A DNA stretch of 64,000 bases from Lichina pygmaea. Lineage: Eukaryota; Ascomycota; Lichinomycetes; Lichinales; Lichinaceae. Position 1 is the first letter of the stretch; every line of letters begins with the position of its first letter. Under the pieces are notes generated by a model. That model was not told the DNA's origin. It did not search any database and worked only from the letters and a program-made list of their open reading frames with translations. Positions 1 to 14,480 of the stretch are shown here, one piece after another. The DNA is taken from the NCBI GenBank assembly GCA_963422465.1, contig OY730171.1, forward strand, positions 4,980,202 through 5,044,201, in the 5' to 3' direction. Both the position numbers and the translations under genes were made by a program.

Positions 1-2
1 TG

Positions 3-875
3 GAGTGGCGGAACACGGGCTGCCAAGACGAGCTCATGGAGCTCGACGAAGGGGGGGCCATTCTGCTGTCTGAGGAGACAGAGACACGACCTGCAGAGGC
101 GATGGACGAGTCGGCGCCAGCCGAGCCGGGATCGCCGATGCAGGGCGTCGAGTCGCCGATGACGAGATGCCCAGAATGGGAAGCGTGCGAGGACTATAAG
201 TCCTCGGAGCAGAAGCGCCCGGTGTCCGGGCTCGAGTTGGAAGGCGAGAAGTCGAAAGACGACGAGCCGGAAGACGAAGAGTCGGACGCCGACGACGACG
301 CGCCGGGGCCGGGACCGTACGTCCCCCCTCCTTGGCAGTACGTGAAACGGATATCGTACCACGATCCGTACCGCCAGTTGGGGGAGAGCGAGATCCGGGC
401 GGAGATCGTGGAGCTGGCTCGACGACTCAAGCAGGACTTCGAACAGTGGGCCTCCATCGGGCAGCTTCCCGCGTTCGGGCACTCGATGGACTTCCTCGTC
501 GGAACGCTTGGGGACCTCTTGACGAACTGGTCCACGCTGGTCACGCACCGGCGACAGCTCTTCGAGGACCTCCTGCGTGAGACGATGCTGCTCGACACCA
601 TCCAGTCGATTCTCACCTTCCGCTGGCACAGTCCGATAGACCGGCACCGCTTGACTGGGAATCTGGTGGAGATGCGGAGCCGCGCCACGACTGTTTGGGA
701 TTGGGCTCCGCGGCCGCCCCTCGGGGACCGCTTCTGGGCGGCGCCGGCGCCGGCGCCGGCGCAGGTCCAGCAGCCCCTTCCCAGCTTCGTGCCTGCTGCG
801 GCCGCACTTCCGCCGGCCTCGGCCAAGCGGGACCGGTCTCCTTCGGACGACGGCGGCCGAAGGAAGAAACGATAG
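3..875 (+). CDS. C-terminal part of an unrecognised acidic/proline-rich protein (5' end outside window)
   Basis: The frame is open from base 3 without a stop, so the gene probably begins upstream of the window; an ATG at 36 is the first Met but nothing shows it is the start. The visible 290 residues begin with an acidic, low-complexity stretch rich in E, D, S and P, then a more ordered segment (about residues 100-230) with many W, R and L residues that looks helical, then a Pro/Ala-rich tail ending in basic clusters (SAKRDR and GRRKKR) that resemble a bipartite nuclear localisation signal. I recognise no domain. A nuclear role is an inference from the basic tail only. Codon third positions are strongly G/C, as in the other host genes. 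It ends at TAG 873-875. Confidence 0.55.
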   Translation, partial: EWRNTGCQDELMELDEGGAILLSEETETRPAEAMDESAPAEPGSPMQGVESPMTRCPEWEACEDYKSSEQKRPVSGLELEGEKSKDDEPEDEESDADDDAPGPGPYVPPPWQYVKRISYHDPYRQLGESEIRAEIVELARRLKQDFEQWASIGQLPAFGHSMDFLVGTLGDLLTNWSTLVTHRRQLFEDLLRETMLLDTIQSILTFRWHSPIDRHRLTGNLVEMRSRATTVWDWAPRPPLGDRFWAAPAPAPAQVQQPLPSFVPAAAALPPASAKRDRSPSDDGGRRKKR

Positions 876-2036
876 GTTGGTCGAGGGCGGCACACTCAGC
901 CGAAGTCCTGACTTGCAGCGTACCCTGGCCCACCTGATCCAACTGGAGATCGAGCACTCTCTCCCACTTCCCCGAAGACGAGCTGGAAAGACTCTTGTGT
1001 CGGAGTTCGCGTCCACTACCCAAGGGACCACCACCTTTTCACGTTCGGTATCGGTGAGTCGCTGTGTGTCCTGGTGCTTCGATTCTCACCCCCCACCCCC
1101 ACTCCCCTGTTTGGTTATCATGCGGCTGGCCCAGGATGCGACCTAGCTGACCTTCGTCGCCTTTTGACTGCCGGCACCATCAGGATCGAGTGCTCAGTGG
1201 TGAGTCGTCTCGTTCCTTTCTGCTCCTGCACCTGACTAGTTTCCCCCGTCTCCACTGCCACAGCCTTACCGGTACCGGTACGGCGCTCGTCGCCACCGCC
1301 CTCGCTTCTACCCGCCCTCCTGGTCCCTTCCCCCCATCCTTCCCAACCCATCAGCCACGAGGCGCATGCACCGCCACCTCTAGCCGCTGCCTTCGTCATC
1401 ACATGACGACCTTGTTGCGGGGCATGGAAGGCTGACTTGGAGTTTACGTAACTTGCGAGAAATCAGGGCTTCGTGGATAGCGAGGTACGTACTTTCCTAT
1501 ATAAGTCCAGCGGCTCGCCCCTCATCCACCAGGTCCTTGCTGACAACCCATCTTCCGTTCCTCTGCAGACAGTCCCACCTCGACTACTCCCCCTCACTTC
1601 GACGAACCTTTCCGCTCCGACGCCGCCCACATCGACTTCTTTCCGACCAGGCCTGGCTTTTCTCGCGCTGCCGTTGTTGCTGTCGCCGCCCGCCGCCGTC
1701 GTCGCAGGTTTTGCTCTCGTCGCTCCTGTCGTCGTCTTTGCCCTTGGATTCGCTGTCGTCCCCCAGCTTTCCGAGTGGTCGGTCACCGTCTTCCCGCCGG
1801 AGAAGTCGCTCGCGTTCGCGCTTTGGAAGCTGTCGCCTTTGCGGTTCGAGCGCTTTTTGCCACCGCCGCCGCCGCCGATACCGCAGTTGCTGTCGTCGCT
1901 CCTGCTGTCGTCTTTATCGTTGGAGAAACCTTCGTCTTACGCTCTCCCTCGCGGCCCGCGTCTTGCTTTCCGAAACCTTCGCGTCATCCAACCTTGAGCG
2001 GTTGCTCTCCTCGTCAGAACACTCCGATCCGACAAC
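876..2036. other. intergenic region with a TATA box and CT-rich leader
   Basis: No convincing gene is seen. Open frames here start at non-ATG codons and are rich in R and S, as expected from CT/GC-rich non-coding DNA. A TATA box (TATATAAG) lies at 1498-1505 and is followed by a pyrimidine-rich stretch typical of fungal promoters and leaders. It may serve the short ORF at 2037, which would then have a leader of about 500 bases. Confidence 0.5.
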
Positions 2037-2186
2037 ATGGCTTCGTCCGCGCCCTGCTTGCCGATCGATCAGAATTTGCCGTCCGCGCCTTCGATTCCAG
2101 GCACCATCCAGCCAGGCCAGACCAAATGTCTAGAGTGTGACGGATACCAATGCTGCTGCATTCCGATTCCTTGCTCGGTCATGTGA
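2037..2186 (+). CDS. candidate 49-residue Cys-rich peptide with C-terminal CaaX-like CSVM
   Basis: A short ORF starts at an ATG in a good fungal context (ACAACATGG), with an in-frame TGA upstream, so it is not an exon of a longer frame. It encodes 49 residues: a Ser/Pro-rich N-terminal half and a C-terminal third with seven Cys (KCLEC, QCCC, PCSVM). The last four residues, CSVM, fit the CaaX box for farnesylation. Ascomycete a-factor-like pheromone precursors are short and end in CVVM/CVIM-like boxes, and the Trichoderma h-type precursor carries GC(T/S)VM motifs, so a lipopeptide precursor is one reading; a CYSTM-like stress peptide is another. A chance ORF is quite possible, because no homologue is recognised and there is no second exon. 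Function is inference only. Confidence 0.3.
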   Translation: MASSAPCLPIDQNLPSAPSIPGTIQPGQTKCLECDGYQCCCIPIPCSVM

Positions 2187-2499
2187 GGATGCTGGACACG
2201 TCGTCGCGCACTGGCCTGTCCAGAACAAACTGTGAGTCCGACGCTCCAAAGCTTTGGGGCTCTAGCTGACATGCGGAAGCAGCTCGTCCCAGCCCCGCCC
2301 GGTCACTGCGAAGCCTGTCGTCAGTCACTCGCGCCCACGTCGTGCACGAACGCTGAAGGCCATTTCGCTCTTTTCGCGGCCTGTCATACCGCCTCTCATC
2401 GCGCGCACGCGCATCTCAGCTCAAGCGTCTTGTTTCTTCGAATGAGCGTTTCGGTACCGGGGCTACCGAACCTCCAAGAACCTCTTTCCCGCATTGGCG

Positions 2500-3790
2500 G
2501 ACTATCGCTCGAGCGTGCTCTAGATCACATCACTCGTCAGCTCGTCGACCAGATCGCGGCGTTGGGACTGTCAGCGAATTGAGAATTCTCTTTCTTCCGT
2601 CCGTGCGCACATCGAGTCGGGCGTCTTCAGTTCTTGACAACATCACTCGTCAGCTCGTCGATCCAGATCGCGGCATTGGGACTGCCAGCGAATCGAGAAT
2701 CCCCTCTCTCTCCTTCTCACTCTTCCATCATGCGCACGTTCGGCTCGACCGACTCCAGCCCTTCTTCAAATGCGGCAGCTCATCGACTCGCATCGCGGCA
2801 TTGGGACTGCCAGCGAATTGAGAATACTCTCTCTTCCTCTCTTGCGTTCATGCGCACATTCGGCTCGAGCGTCTCCAGCTCTTCAAACCATGCGTCAGCT
2901 CGTTGAACTAGTTCGCGGCATTGGGGCTGGCAGCGAATCGAAAACTCTTTCTTCCGCGCATGCAAACAGCCGGCTCGAACATCTCCGGCTCTTACTCAAA
3001 CCTAGCTTCAGCTCGTCGGCCGAGGTCGCGGCATTGGGACTGCCAGCGAATTGAAACCTCTTTCCTCCGTCGGTGCGCATCGACTCGAGGGTCTCCAGCT
3101 CTTCATCACATGAAGCATCAGCTCGTCGACCAGATCGCGGCATTGGGACTGCCAACGAATCGAAAACTCTCTTTCTTCCGCGCATGCGGACAGCCGGCTC
3201 GAACATCTCCGGCTCTTGACCAAATCTATTGGCTCGTCGACCCAGATCGTGGCATCGGGACTGCCAATAGATCGAAATCTCTTCTTTCTCTGCCAACGCG
3301 GAAAGCCGGCTCGAACATCTCCGGCTCTCGACCAAATCTACTCGTCGGCTCGTCGACCCAGATCGTGGAATTGGGACTGCCAGCGAATCGAAATCTCTTC
3401 TTTCTCCGCCAGCGCGGACAGCCGGCTCGAACATCTCCGGCTCTTGACCAGATCTACTCGTCGGCTTGTCGACCCAGGTCGTGGCATCGGGACTGCCAAT
3501 AGATCGAAATCTCTTCTTTCTCCGCCAACGCGGACAGCCGGCTCGAAAATCTCCGGCTTTGATCACATCTCTCAGGCGGCTCGTCGGCTCGTCGACTCGC
3601 ATCATGGCATTGGGACTGCCAACAAATCGAACACTCGTCGTTCTCCGTCAAAGCGGATAGCCGGCTCGATGATCTCCGGCGCTTGATCAAAATATCCGTC
3701 AGCTTGTCAGACTGTCAGCTTGTTAGCTCGTCGAGCCAGATCGTGGCATCAGGACTGCCCACAGATTGCAAGCTGCTCGTCCTTCGCCGA
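2500..3790. repeat. degenerate satellite array, about 11 copies of a 108-140 bp unit
   Basis: The core GGCATTGGGACTGCCA recurs, with changes, at about 2560, 2675, 2800, 2920, 3033, 3141, 3254, 3370, 3486, 3609 and 3749, giving spacings of 114, 125, 120, 113, 108, 113, 116, 116, 123 and 140 bases. Each unit also carries CAGCTCGTCGACCAGATCG before the core, a CTCTTTCTTCCGC pyrimidine tract after it, and GGCTCGAACATCTCCGGCTC. Unit lengths are mostly not multiples of three, so the long open frames here (including a 236-codon one on the minus strand, 2895-3605) shift against the repeat and are probably a by-product of composition. Confidence 0.85.
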
Positions 3791-4973
3791 TTGGTCAGCA
3801 GCACACAAACAACTCTTCGTCACATCATACATCTTTTCTCCGATCGTGCGAATGGTCAGTGAAGGTTAGCCATACATGGCTGGAAATGGAAGGAATGGGA
3901 ATGGGGACTGGATTGGAAAGGAGGATTTGAGGATTTGGGTGGGTTGAGGCGAAAATGGGATGTTGCTTTCAAGCACTGGTTAAGAAGTGGAGGAAAAGAG
4001 GACCGATCGGAGTGTTCGGTATGACGGAATCGTGGGCACAAAACCCAGTCCGCATGAGCAAAGTCACCACTGCTGAAAGGTGCATCAGTCGGCTGGTTTC
4101 TCTCTCTCAAGCTCAACATTAACAGAGCTATGAGGCGGACATGCTCGCCATCGGCTTCTGGCATCTTCATCAAGCCGGACTTGGCTCCGTCCGCCCTTGA
4201 CGTTCATCGGAATCGGCAATTTGGAGGCGAAGACCTAGGCGCCGCAAGCTGAAGCTCTCCAGTCCGCGGCGCCCATCTAACAAAAAAAAAGAAAGAAAGA
4301 GGAGATTGCAAACAGCCACGGGGATGCCTGTTTCTTCTGCCAGACAAGCAATCACCCACGAGGCACCCCCAACATATCCTGGGAGCAACAAGGAGAGTTG
4401 CCAATATCTTCCAAGCAGCGTGTCGCCCCCTTGACAGCAGTATACACTGCGAGAAACGGCGCTCCTCGACCGTCTTTCAGGGCGTCCGCACCATCATCTC
4501 GGCTTGCCACAACCAACACTCGGACCCTCCACAACACCAGTGCCCTGTACTTCGTACAAGCACTCGCGAACAAGCCGAAGCGGGAGGAGGGACAGACATC
4601 AAATTACATACACGCATTACATATATAGTTTTGTGCCCTTGCAAGAGGAAGTGGGTCGATCAATACAATTTGCTCTCTCTCTTTTTCTCTCTCCCTCTGT
4701 CTTTCTGTTTCCCTTCCCCTCTCTCTTCTTTGTCATGTCTGTCTTGGCCTCTCTGCTCTTCTCTCCTTTTCTTGTTCTTCTTTCAAACTATTGGTCCAGC
4801 ATGTGTTTTATAACCCGCAGCAGCATCTCCGAGAGTTGTTAGTCCAGAGGTATATCTGCTTCCTTTTTCTTTTTGCTAATTGGTTTTTTTGTGTGTCGAA
4901 CTCTCCTTCACCTCCATGTCCTCCTCCCCCTCCTTCTCCCACTCCTACTCCTACTCCTACTCCTCTTATCAAT
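3791..4973. other. intergenic, no gene seen; CT-rich tracts
   Basis: No ORF here has gene-like composition or recognisable homology. The last 300 bases are strongly pyrimidine-rich (CTCTCT runs and a CTCCTA repeat at about 4940-4965), and end at the target site of the LINE insertion that follows. Confidence 0.5.
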
Positions 4974-4987
4974 ATGTACAAGAAGTC

Positions 4988-5554
4988 GCAACTGGAAGCC
5001 TGACAAGATGCCATACCGGTCGGCCCTCCGCCTCCGCGCCGGCTTGTCGAGGGCCCAAAGCAGCATCTTGACCCAAGTCCGGACGGGTAAGATTGGGCTG
5101 GCAGCCTTCCTCTGCAAGCGACGGGTCCCCGACTTCCCGACACCGGCCTGCAGCTGCGGGGCGCAGTGGGAGACTGCCAGGCATGTGGTGATGGACTGCC
5201 CACGCTTGCAACATGCACGTTGCAGCCTCTTTGCTGCAGCCTCCACTACTGACTACCAGGTGTTGATTTCGCGCCCGCGGCCTGCCGCCACCCTTACAGC
5301 GTGGATCCTTCACCACGGTGTTCTTCCCCAGTTCTCCTGGGCTCAGGAGCAGCTGGCAGCTGGCTACTAGTCAGCCACCCCCCATGTTCCACAGTGACTC
5401 GATAGGATAGCGCTAGCAAGGCGCTGCAGGGAGAGGGTTTTCACCCCTAGGGGTTTTTCACCCCTAGGGGTTTTCCTAGCCTGTTTTCATAGTGGACCCA
5501 GCAAGCCTAGATACACTAGTGCTAGAATGGTGTAGGACTACAATCAATCAATCA
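4988..5554 (+). mobile_element. 5'-truncated non-LTR retrotransposon (LINE) 3' end
   Basis: The insert encodes the last ~115 residues of a LINE ORF2, ending at TAG 5368-5370: the segment PYRSALRLRAGLSRAQS..., then TGKIGLAAFL and a zinc-ribbon-like CSCG...H...CP motif that closes many fungal Tad1-type reverse transcriptases, ending in FSWAQEQLAAGY. A ~180-bp 3' UTR with two copies of TTTTCACCCCTAGGGG follows, then a microsatellite tail (CAAT)n. The flanks 4974-4987 and 5555-5568 match at 13 of 14 positions (ATGTACAAGAAGTC versus ATGTATAAGAAGTC), a credible target-site duplication. No RT catalytic core is present, so the copy is dead on arrival. Its 3' UTR resembles that of the copy at 34949-35716. 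Confidence 0.85.
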
Positions 5555-5568
5555 ATGTATAAGAAGTC

Positions 5569-5883
5569 TGGAACGCAGATGATATGTAAGGTGCTGAATG
5601 CAAAGATTTGTGCAGACTTTGGTGGTTCTACTCCGTGTTCATAAGATTGTGTCTTGTACGTAGGTTGAGTGGCTTTGCGATGAAGAGCCCGAGTAATTGC
5701 TACTCAGGTGGTGTTGCCTGTTCTCAACAAGAGTACGGAGTATACTTGATCGAGTTCTTTCTTTGTCTTCATCTAAATGGTATAGTCTCTGTACCGTACA
5801 ATGCTCTGCAGTACATCGAACATGTCATTAACTGATGCTAGACCTTTAGATCACCATCCTTGTGATCCTCCCATCTATCATTT
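5569..5883. other. short AT-richer intergenic stretch
   Basis: This contains no gene I can support. It lies between the LINE insertion and the 3' end of the minus-strand REI1-like gene, and probably holds the latter's 3' UTR. Confidence 0.5.
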
Positions 5884-7787
5884 TCATGCTTCCAGCAAAT
5901 TTTGCTGATGGACTGCGTCATCAAGCTCGTGGTGCCAGATCATTGCAGCAGCGGATCCTGTTGGGCGAGATTGATCAAACTCTGCATACTGAAAAAACGG
6001 AGCTACCGAGTGGTAGTAGGTGGAACATACCCTGAAATGCTTCTGTGAGTTCCCCCTCTTGTCGACACCCCATTGATACCGAGCTCGTTCTCGATTCTCC
6101 TTTCGACGCTCGCGGTGCCGCACTTCGCGGACTCGCTGCCATGTGGCGTCGCTGACGCCGGCCAACCCCATTTGATCGCGCGGAACACCACCGAACCGGC
6201 GGCCTGTTTGGAGCGCGTTGCTGTTGCCGTTGTTGTCCCCGTCGGCGCGGCCGTCCCGAATCGCAGCGGGACCGTTGGCGGCTTCCCTCTCTGACCTCGA
6301 GGGGTGGTCGCGTAGGTTCTGCCGGTAGTATCGAGCCAGCGAACGGTGTCCCACCGAGCGTCCGGACGGCAGATGCAGCTCGTAATCCGAGTGGTACACC
6401 GCATGCGGATGGGTGTGGTGAGCGTGCGAGTGCCAGCCGTCCTTGAGATGATGCGGCCGTGGATCATGGTGGGAATGATGGGGGTGCGTGACGAGTCGCT
6501 CGTACAGATGTCGGTGGTCCAGCGGCACGGCGGTCAAGTCGGCCGAGTCCAGTGACGAGGCTGACGAGTCGGTCTCCCACCCATCGCCATCGTCACCCCT
6601 GTCTCTGACCTTGCTGCCGCCACCAGCCACGGCGTCCATCGTGCCGTTCCCGTGAGCAAGGCCCTTCCGCCCTTTCCTTGGTTTCGAGCCGTCAGATGGG
6701 CCCATCTGCTCGTCTTCATCCTCCTCCTCATCATCCTCGTCGTCGGAGTAGGTGCTCCTAAAGTCGTAAAAGTCCCCAATCTCGATCATCTGTGCCTCCG
6801 ACTCGAAAGCAATCATGCAATGGCCTTTATCTCGCATGTGGGTCTGAGCGCCGTTGGTAGTCGGCGTCGTCTTTCCGCAGTGCAAACATTGGTGTGCCTC
6901 GAAAATCTTCTGGTGAAGAAACCAGATGAGGCCCGGCAGGTCTACCAGATACTGTCTCTCCGGGATGAACAAGCCATGGAACTTGCCCATGTGCGACACG
7001 TTGAGCGGAAGCGAAGGTGAGCGATAGTTGCAGAAAAGACAGCTGACGAAGGCCTCCTTGGCACCCTCGTCTGCGTCCTGGGGCTCGGTCGAAGGCGCCG
7101 CCGCTGGTGAGAGCGGATGAGGCGGTCGGTCCTCCTCCGCCAAATGGTGCGGTCTTGTCGGCCGCCTGGAAATTGGCTCGGCCTCGTTGACCGTCGAGTT
7201 CTTCATGGCGTCGACGACCTCGGAGAGTTCGATATCGGCTTCTCGCTCGGACCCGGAGACCGCCTCGCCAGCACGGATTGGTTCCCCCAGGGAGAATGTC
7301 GAGCTCATCAACGAGCCAGTTTCAGAGATTTCAGGGGCACCTGCTCCAGCACGCTGGCCTGCTAGCCGTAGCCTGTGCTTTTGACTTCCGATGTGGTTTT
7401 GGAATGCATTCTCGCTGTAGTACGTCCTCTGGCACACATGGCACGCTCGCTCGAACGACGCTTTCGCGGCAGCTGCGGTCGAGGATGCCTGAGCGTTGAC
7501 GACCTTCTCGGCGAAGACCTCGGATGAGATGGGGGGTAACGAAGCCACCCGACGCTTCAGATTGTATCGGCTGAAGACTCCAGTCAGAATGAGACTCGAT
7601 ATACAGCAGAGTAGGGTCTGGGCTACACGGACTGCCAGTCACTGTGCATGTGTGTCCGCTGCAAGTCGCTGTTACGGAATGCCACCTGGCAAGAATTGCA
7701 GGTATATGGATGTGACGACCGAAGGCTGACTTCCGGAGCCAAATCGCTCGACTCTACCGGAGGTCGAGCCGGTCCGCCGGTGGCCAT
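5884..7787 (-). CDS. REI1: REI1/ZNF622-type C2H2 zinc-finger 60S ribosome biogenesis factor
   Basis: Two exons: 7787-7633 and 7570-5884, with a 62-nt intron (GTCCGT..TTCAG, branch CTGAC), 613 residues. The splice joins H-S-D-W to H-R-Y-N-L-K-R-R-V, the conserved REI1 junction, and the following LPPISSEVF motif is typical of the family. C2H2 fingers are visible: C30/C33/H46/H52 in exon 1, then CHVCQRTYYSENAFQNHIGS, CLFCNYRS...HMGKFHG and CLHCGKTTP...HMRDKGH. The centre has a D/E-rich tract (YSDDEDDEEEDEDEQ) and a His-rich spacer, and the C-terminal third carries the NSQKHFRVCS block. REI1 proteins act on cytoplasmic pre-60S particles, helping release and recycle Arx1 and probing the exit tunnel with the C-terminus. 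The His-rich insert is longer than I expect for the family. It is divergent from the HUL4-like gene, 583 bp apart. Confidence 0.93.
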
Positions 7788-8370
7788 GTTCACGTAGGGA
7801 GACCGTAGCTCTAAAGGGATGCTATGAATGCTAAAGAAAGACCTTGGAGAGCAACTTGGAATTTAAATCACGAGAGCAGGAGAAGGGAGCAGGTCCGCCA
7901 CGGGGTTTATGTGAGCTGATGACCCCTCGGGTGGGTGTTTAAGTCATACCGGTACCATCCACGTCCGACGATTACTAAGAACGACGATTAGATAATCAGT
8001 CGTGACTTGCAACTTTTGACTGAATGACTGCCGTGAGTACTTCCTACGGAGTAGAGTACTCCGTGCCTGGTACTTCCGTACTTACCTCCGAGTGCCGGTG
8101 TGAGTGACGATGCTTTATTTTAAGCCGCGTTCCCTCGCTAGATGTGGCTTGAAACGCGGCTCGAAAAGTTTCGCGCTAACGTGTTGAGGTCAGCGGATAC
8201 GTACCGGTAGCATCACGTAAGCAGACTCCAAGGGAAGAGCTACGAGTACAGGTCGAAGGTCCTGCCATAATTGCAACTATCAACACTTTCGACCGCGGAA
8301 CCAAAGCTGATCGGAGACTACGTAGTACACTTACTTGACCGGCGCCTGAAGACGTCGAGCGCAAGGCGTC
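7788..8370. promoter_or_regulatory. divergent intergenic promoter region between REI1- and HUL4-like genes
   Basis: The two start codons face away from each other across 583 bp with no ORF of interest between them, so this must hold both promoters. A 9-bp inverted repeat, AGCCGCGTT at 8123-8131 and AACGCGGCT at 8153-8161, could form a stem with a 21-nt loop. TACTTCCGTACTT-like repeats and a TACCGGTACC palindrome (about 7949-7958) are also present. No canonical TATA is obvious. Confidence 0.5.
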
Positions 8371-12782
<4,412 letters not shown>

Positions 12783-13346
12783 CGGTCGCAGTATCACGTA
12801 TGATGGCGTCGTCGGAGTCTGGTTGAATGACGAGTCCTTGGTCTTTGGTTCTGGGTGCTGGGAAGCATCGGCGACTTGACCGATACAGGCGGATTACTAC
12901 AGTAGCGTAACAAGATCCCGAATACGTACAAATCCATGCAGATGCTGCCCTTGGGCGATCAATCGTCTCAACACCGCCGTGATACAAGCCACGCGGTGTC
13001 ATCGTTCTACCGTATACGTCCGTACAGAGCAGGGTAAATATGCAATCACCCTGGCGACTTCCCGGAGGGGTTCGCTCGAAGCGAAAGCGTCATGATCTGG
13101 ATCCTCGTCGCACCCGCTTGCAACGCAACAAGGCAGTCGCCAGGCTTGGTGACTGTTGTAGATGCGAAGCCGATCTATTCATTTGTGCGCGATGGAAGCG
13201 CCTAAGTAGGGCTAGGCTAGCAGTCACGTGGGGTGTCACGTGACGTGGCAACCACACTATCCCTCCCCTAAAAATCGCCCCGCAGCTTCACTTCACGATA
13301 AATCCAAAAAAAATCAAACACGACAACCACCAACAAAACCAAAAAA
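12783..13346. other. intergenic: HECT gene 3' side and upstream region of the DUF3716-like gene
   Basis: No further gene is seen. The right end carries a double CACGTG site (separate entry) and an A-rich leader running into the ATG at 13347. Confidence 0.5.
13225..13242. promoter_or_regulatory. paired CACGTG E-box palindromes
   Basis: CACGTG occurs at 13225-13230 and 13237-13242, 12 bp apart and about 110 bp before the ATG at 13347. CACGTG is the core site of fungal bHLH factors such as Cbf1. A similar CACGTG pair occurs at 37995-38000 and 38026-38031, near a fragment related to the 3' part of this repeat gene. Confidence 0.4.
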
Positions 13347-14222
13347 ATGTCGTCTGGGAGCAGTTCTTCTTCTTCTCCCAAGTCCCTGCTGAATCCATGG
13401 AAGCCGCTTGGTGGTGGTGCTGCTGCTGCTGCACGTATTGCTGCTGCTGCTGCTGCTGCTCCTGCTACTGCTCCGGCTGCCTCCCTCCGGTTGTCTTCTG
13501 TTGCTGGCACAGCTGTGTTGTCGTCTTCCGAGGAGTCAGGGGAGGGGTCGTCCGGGCTGTCGTCAGAGTCATCATAGGAGGCAGTCCTGCCACCCCCCGA
13601 TAACCAGCCTCCTTCTCCTGAGTACGAGGAGTGGAACAGCATCAGCGACCTCAACAGCAACAACCCTGGGGATGATTCTCGTTGGAGCGACCATTTGCCT
13701 GCAGACTTCCGTGGACGGTCGTTCGTACGGCGTGCCCTGGGCATGGTCGTGGTCCGGGATGTCTCCGCTGGTTGTCTGCCAGCAACAACCAATCCTCGGG
13801 TCTCGTACGTGGACGCTACCCTGGCCCACAAACGCGGAGAGTTGGCTGTGCCTCCATGCAGCTATTGCACGGTGGCACTAGGGGCAAATCCTGGCAGGAG
13901 GGTAGCACACTTCCAGTCTTGTGTTGTGCTGTCAGATTGGTCGTCCGGTGGCTGTACCAATTGCCATTGGCATAATACAAGCGGGGCTGCAGTCTGCGAT
14001 GTGAGTACAACATTCTGATGACACTGGGGTATGCTAACTCCTGTACAGAGCAAAGGGCAAGACAAGAAGGGGGCAACAACAACAACAACAATGACAAGAA
14101 TGATGACAACGATTAGGGCTAAGACAAGGAGGATGGTTAAACATCTGGAAACAATGGAAAGGCAGCTGAAGGGTTTGACAAAGGCAGTACAGGACATGAA
14201 GAAAGAGATCAGGAAATGGTAG
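13347..14222 (+). pseudogene. DUF3716-like Cys-rich repeat gene interrupted by an in-frame TAG
   Basis: Exon 1 (13347-14000) and exon 2 (14049-14222) are joined by a well-formed 48-nt intron (GTGAGT, branch GCTAAC, CAG). The frame starts at ATG 13347 with Ser- and Ala-rich sequence (polyalanine from a GCTGCT tract), meets TAG at 13575-13577, and continues open in the same frame through PADFRGRSFVRRALGM, then PCSYC, HFQSC, GCTNCHW and AVCD, a Cys arrangement I associate with the fungal DUF3716 family. Exon 2 encodes a basic, helical tail (RRMVKHLETMERQLKGL). With the stop ignored the product would be about 275 residues. The A/T-richer 3' part and a related copy of the downstream region at 38506-38635 suggest a dispersed repeat. 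The stop may be a decay mutation, a polymorphism or a sequencing error. The DUF assignment is from memory. Confidence 0.55.
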
Positions 14223-14480
14223 CAAATTGGAGTATTGCAGAAGAATCCACACACAACAAGCTGACTACAGCTACACTCAACTGTGATGGGGCACCTCTAC
14301 AGAGCATGGACAACTTTCTAGAGCAGCAAGACAATCAATTGCTCCCTAGTACATCTCCATCTCAGAGATGAATCTTGTGATCTTTTTAGCTAGGAAGTGA
14401 AAATCTCTTTTGTGCACCTCCAGAGTAATGTTGTTCCACTCAGAGGGCTGTTTAGTCATCAACCCCCTGACACCCGCCAT
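14223..14480 (+). repeat. 3' terminal region of a dispersed repeat (copy 1)
   Basis: AATCCACACACAACAAG, then TAGGAAGTGAAAATCTCTTT, TGTTCCACTCAGAGGGCTG and TCATCAACCCCCTGACA, are matched in order, with substitutions and a shorter spacer, at 38506-38635. This stretch therefore belongs to a repeat family that apparently carries the DUF3716-like gene just upstream. Confidence 0.55.

Noticed and set aside
1453-2133. Long Arg/Ser-rich plus ORFs at 1.45-2.1 kb
   Set aside because: They start at non-ATG codons and reflect CT/CG-rich DNA after a TATA box; more likely leader or spacer.
2895-3605. 236-codon minus-strand ORF in the satellite
   Set aside because: Repeat units are not multiples of three, so the peptide repeat is out of register; open frame explained by composition.
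3856-4173. 105-codon minus ORF beside the satellite
   Set aside because: No homology recognised, no clear splice signals and no distinct codon bias.
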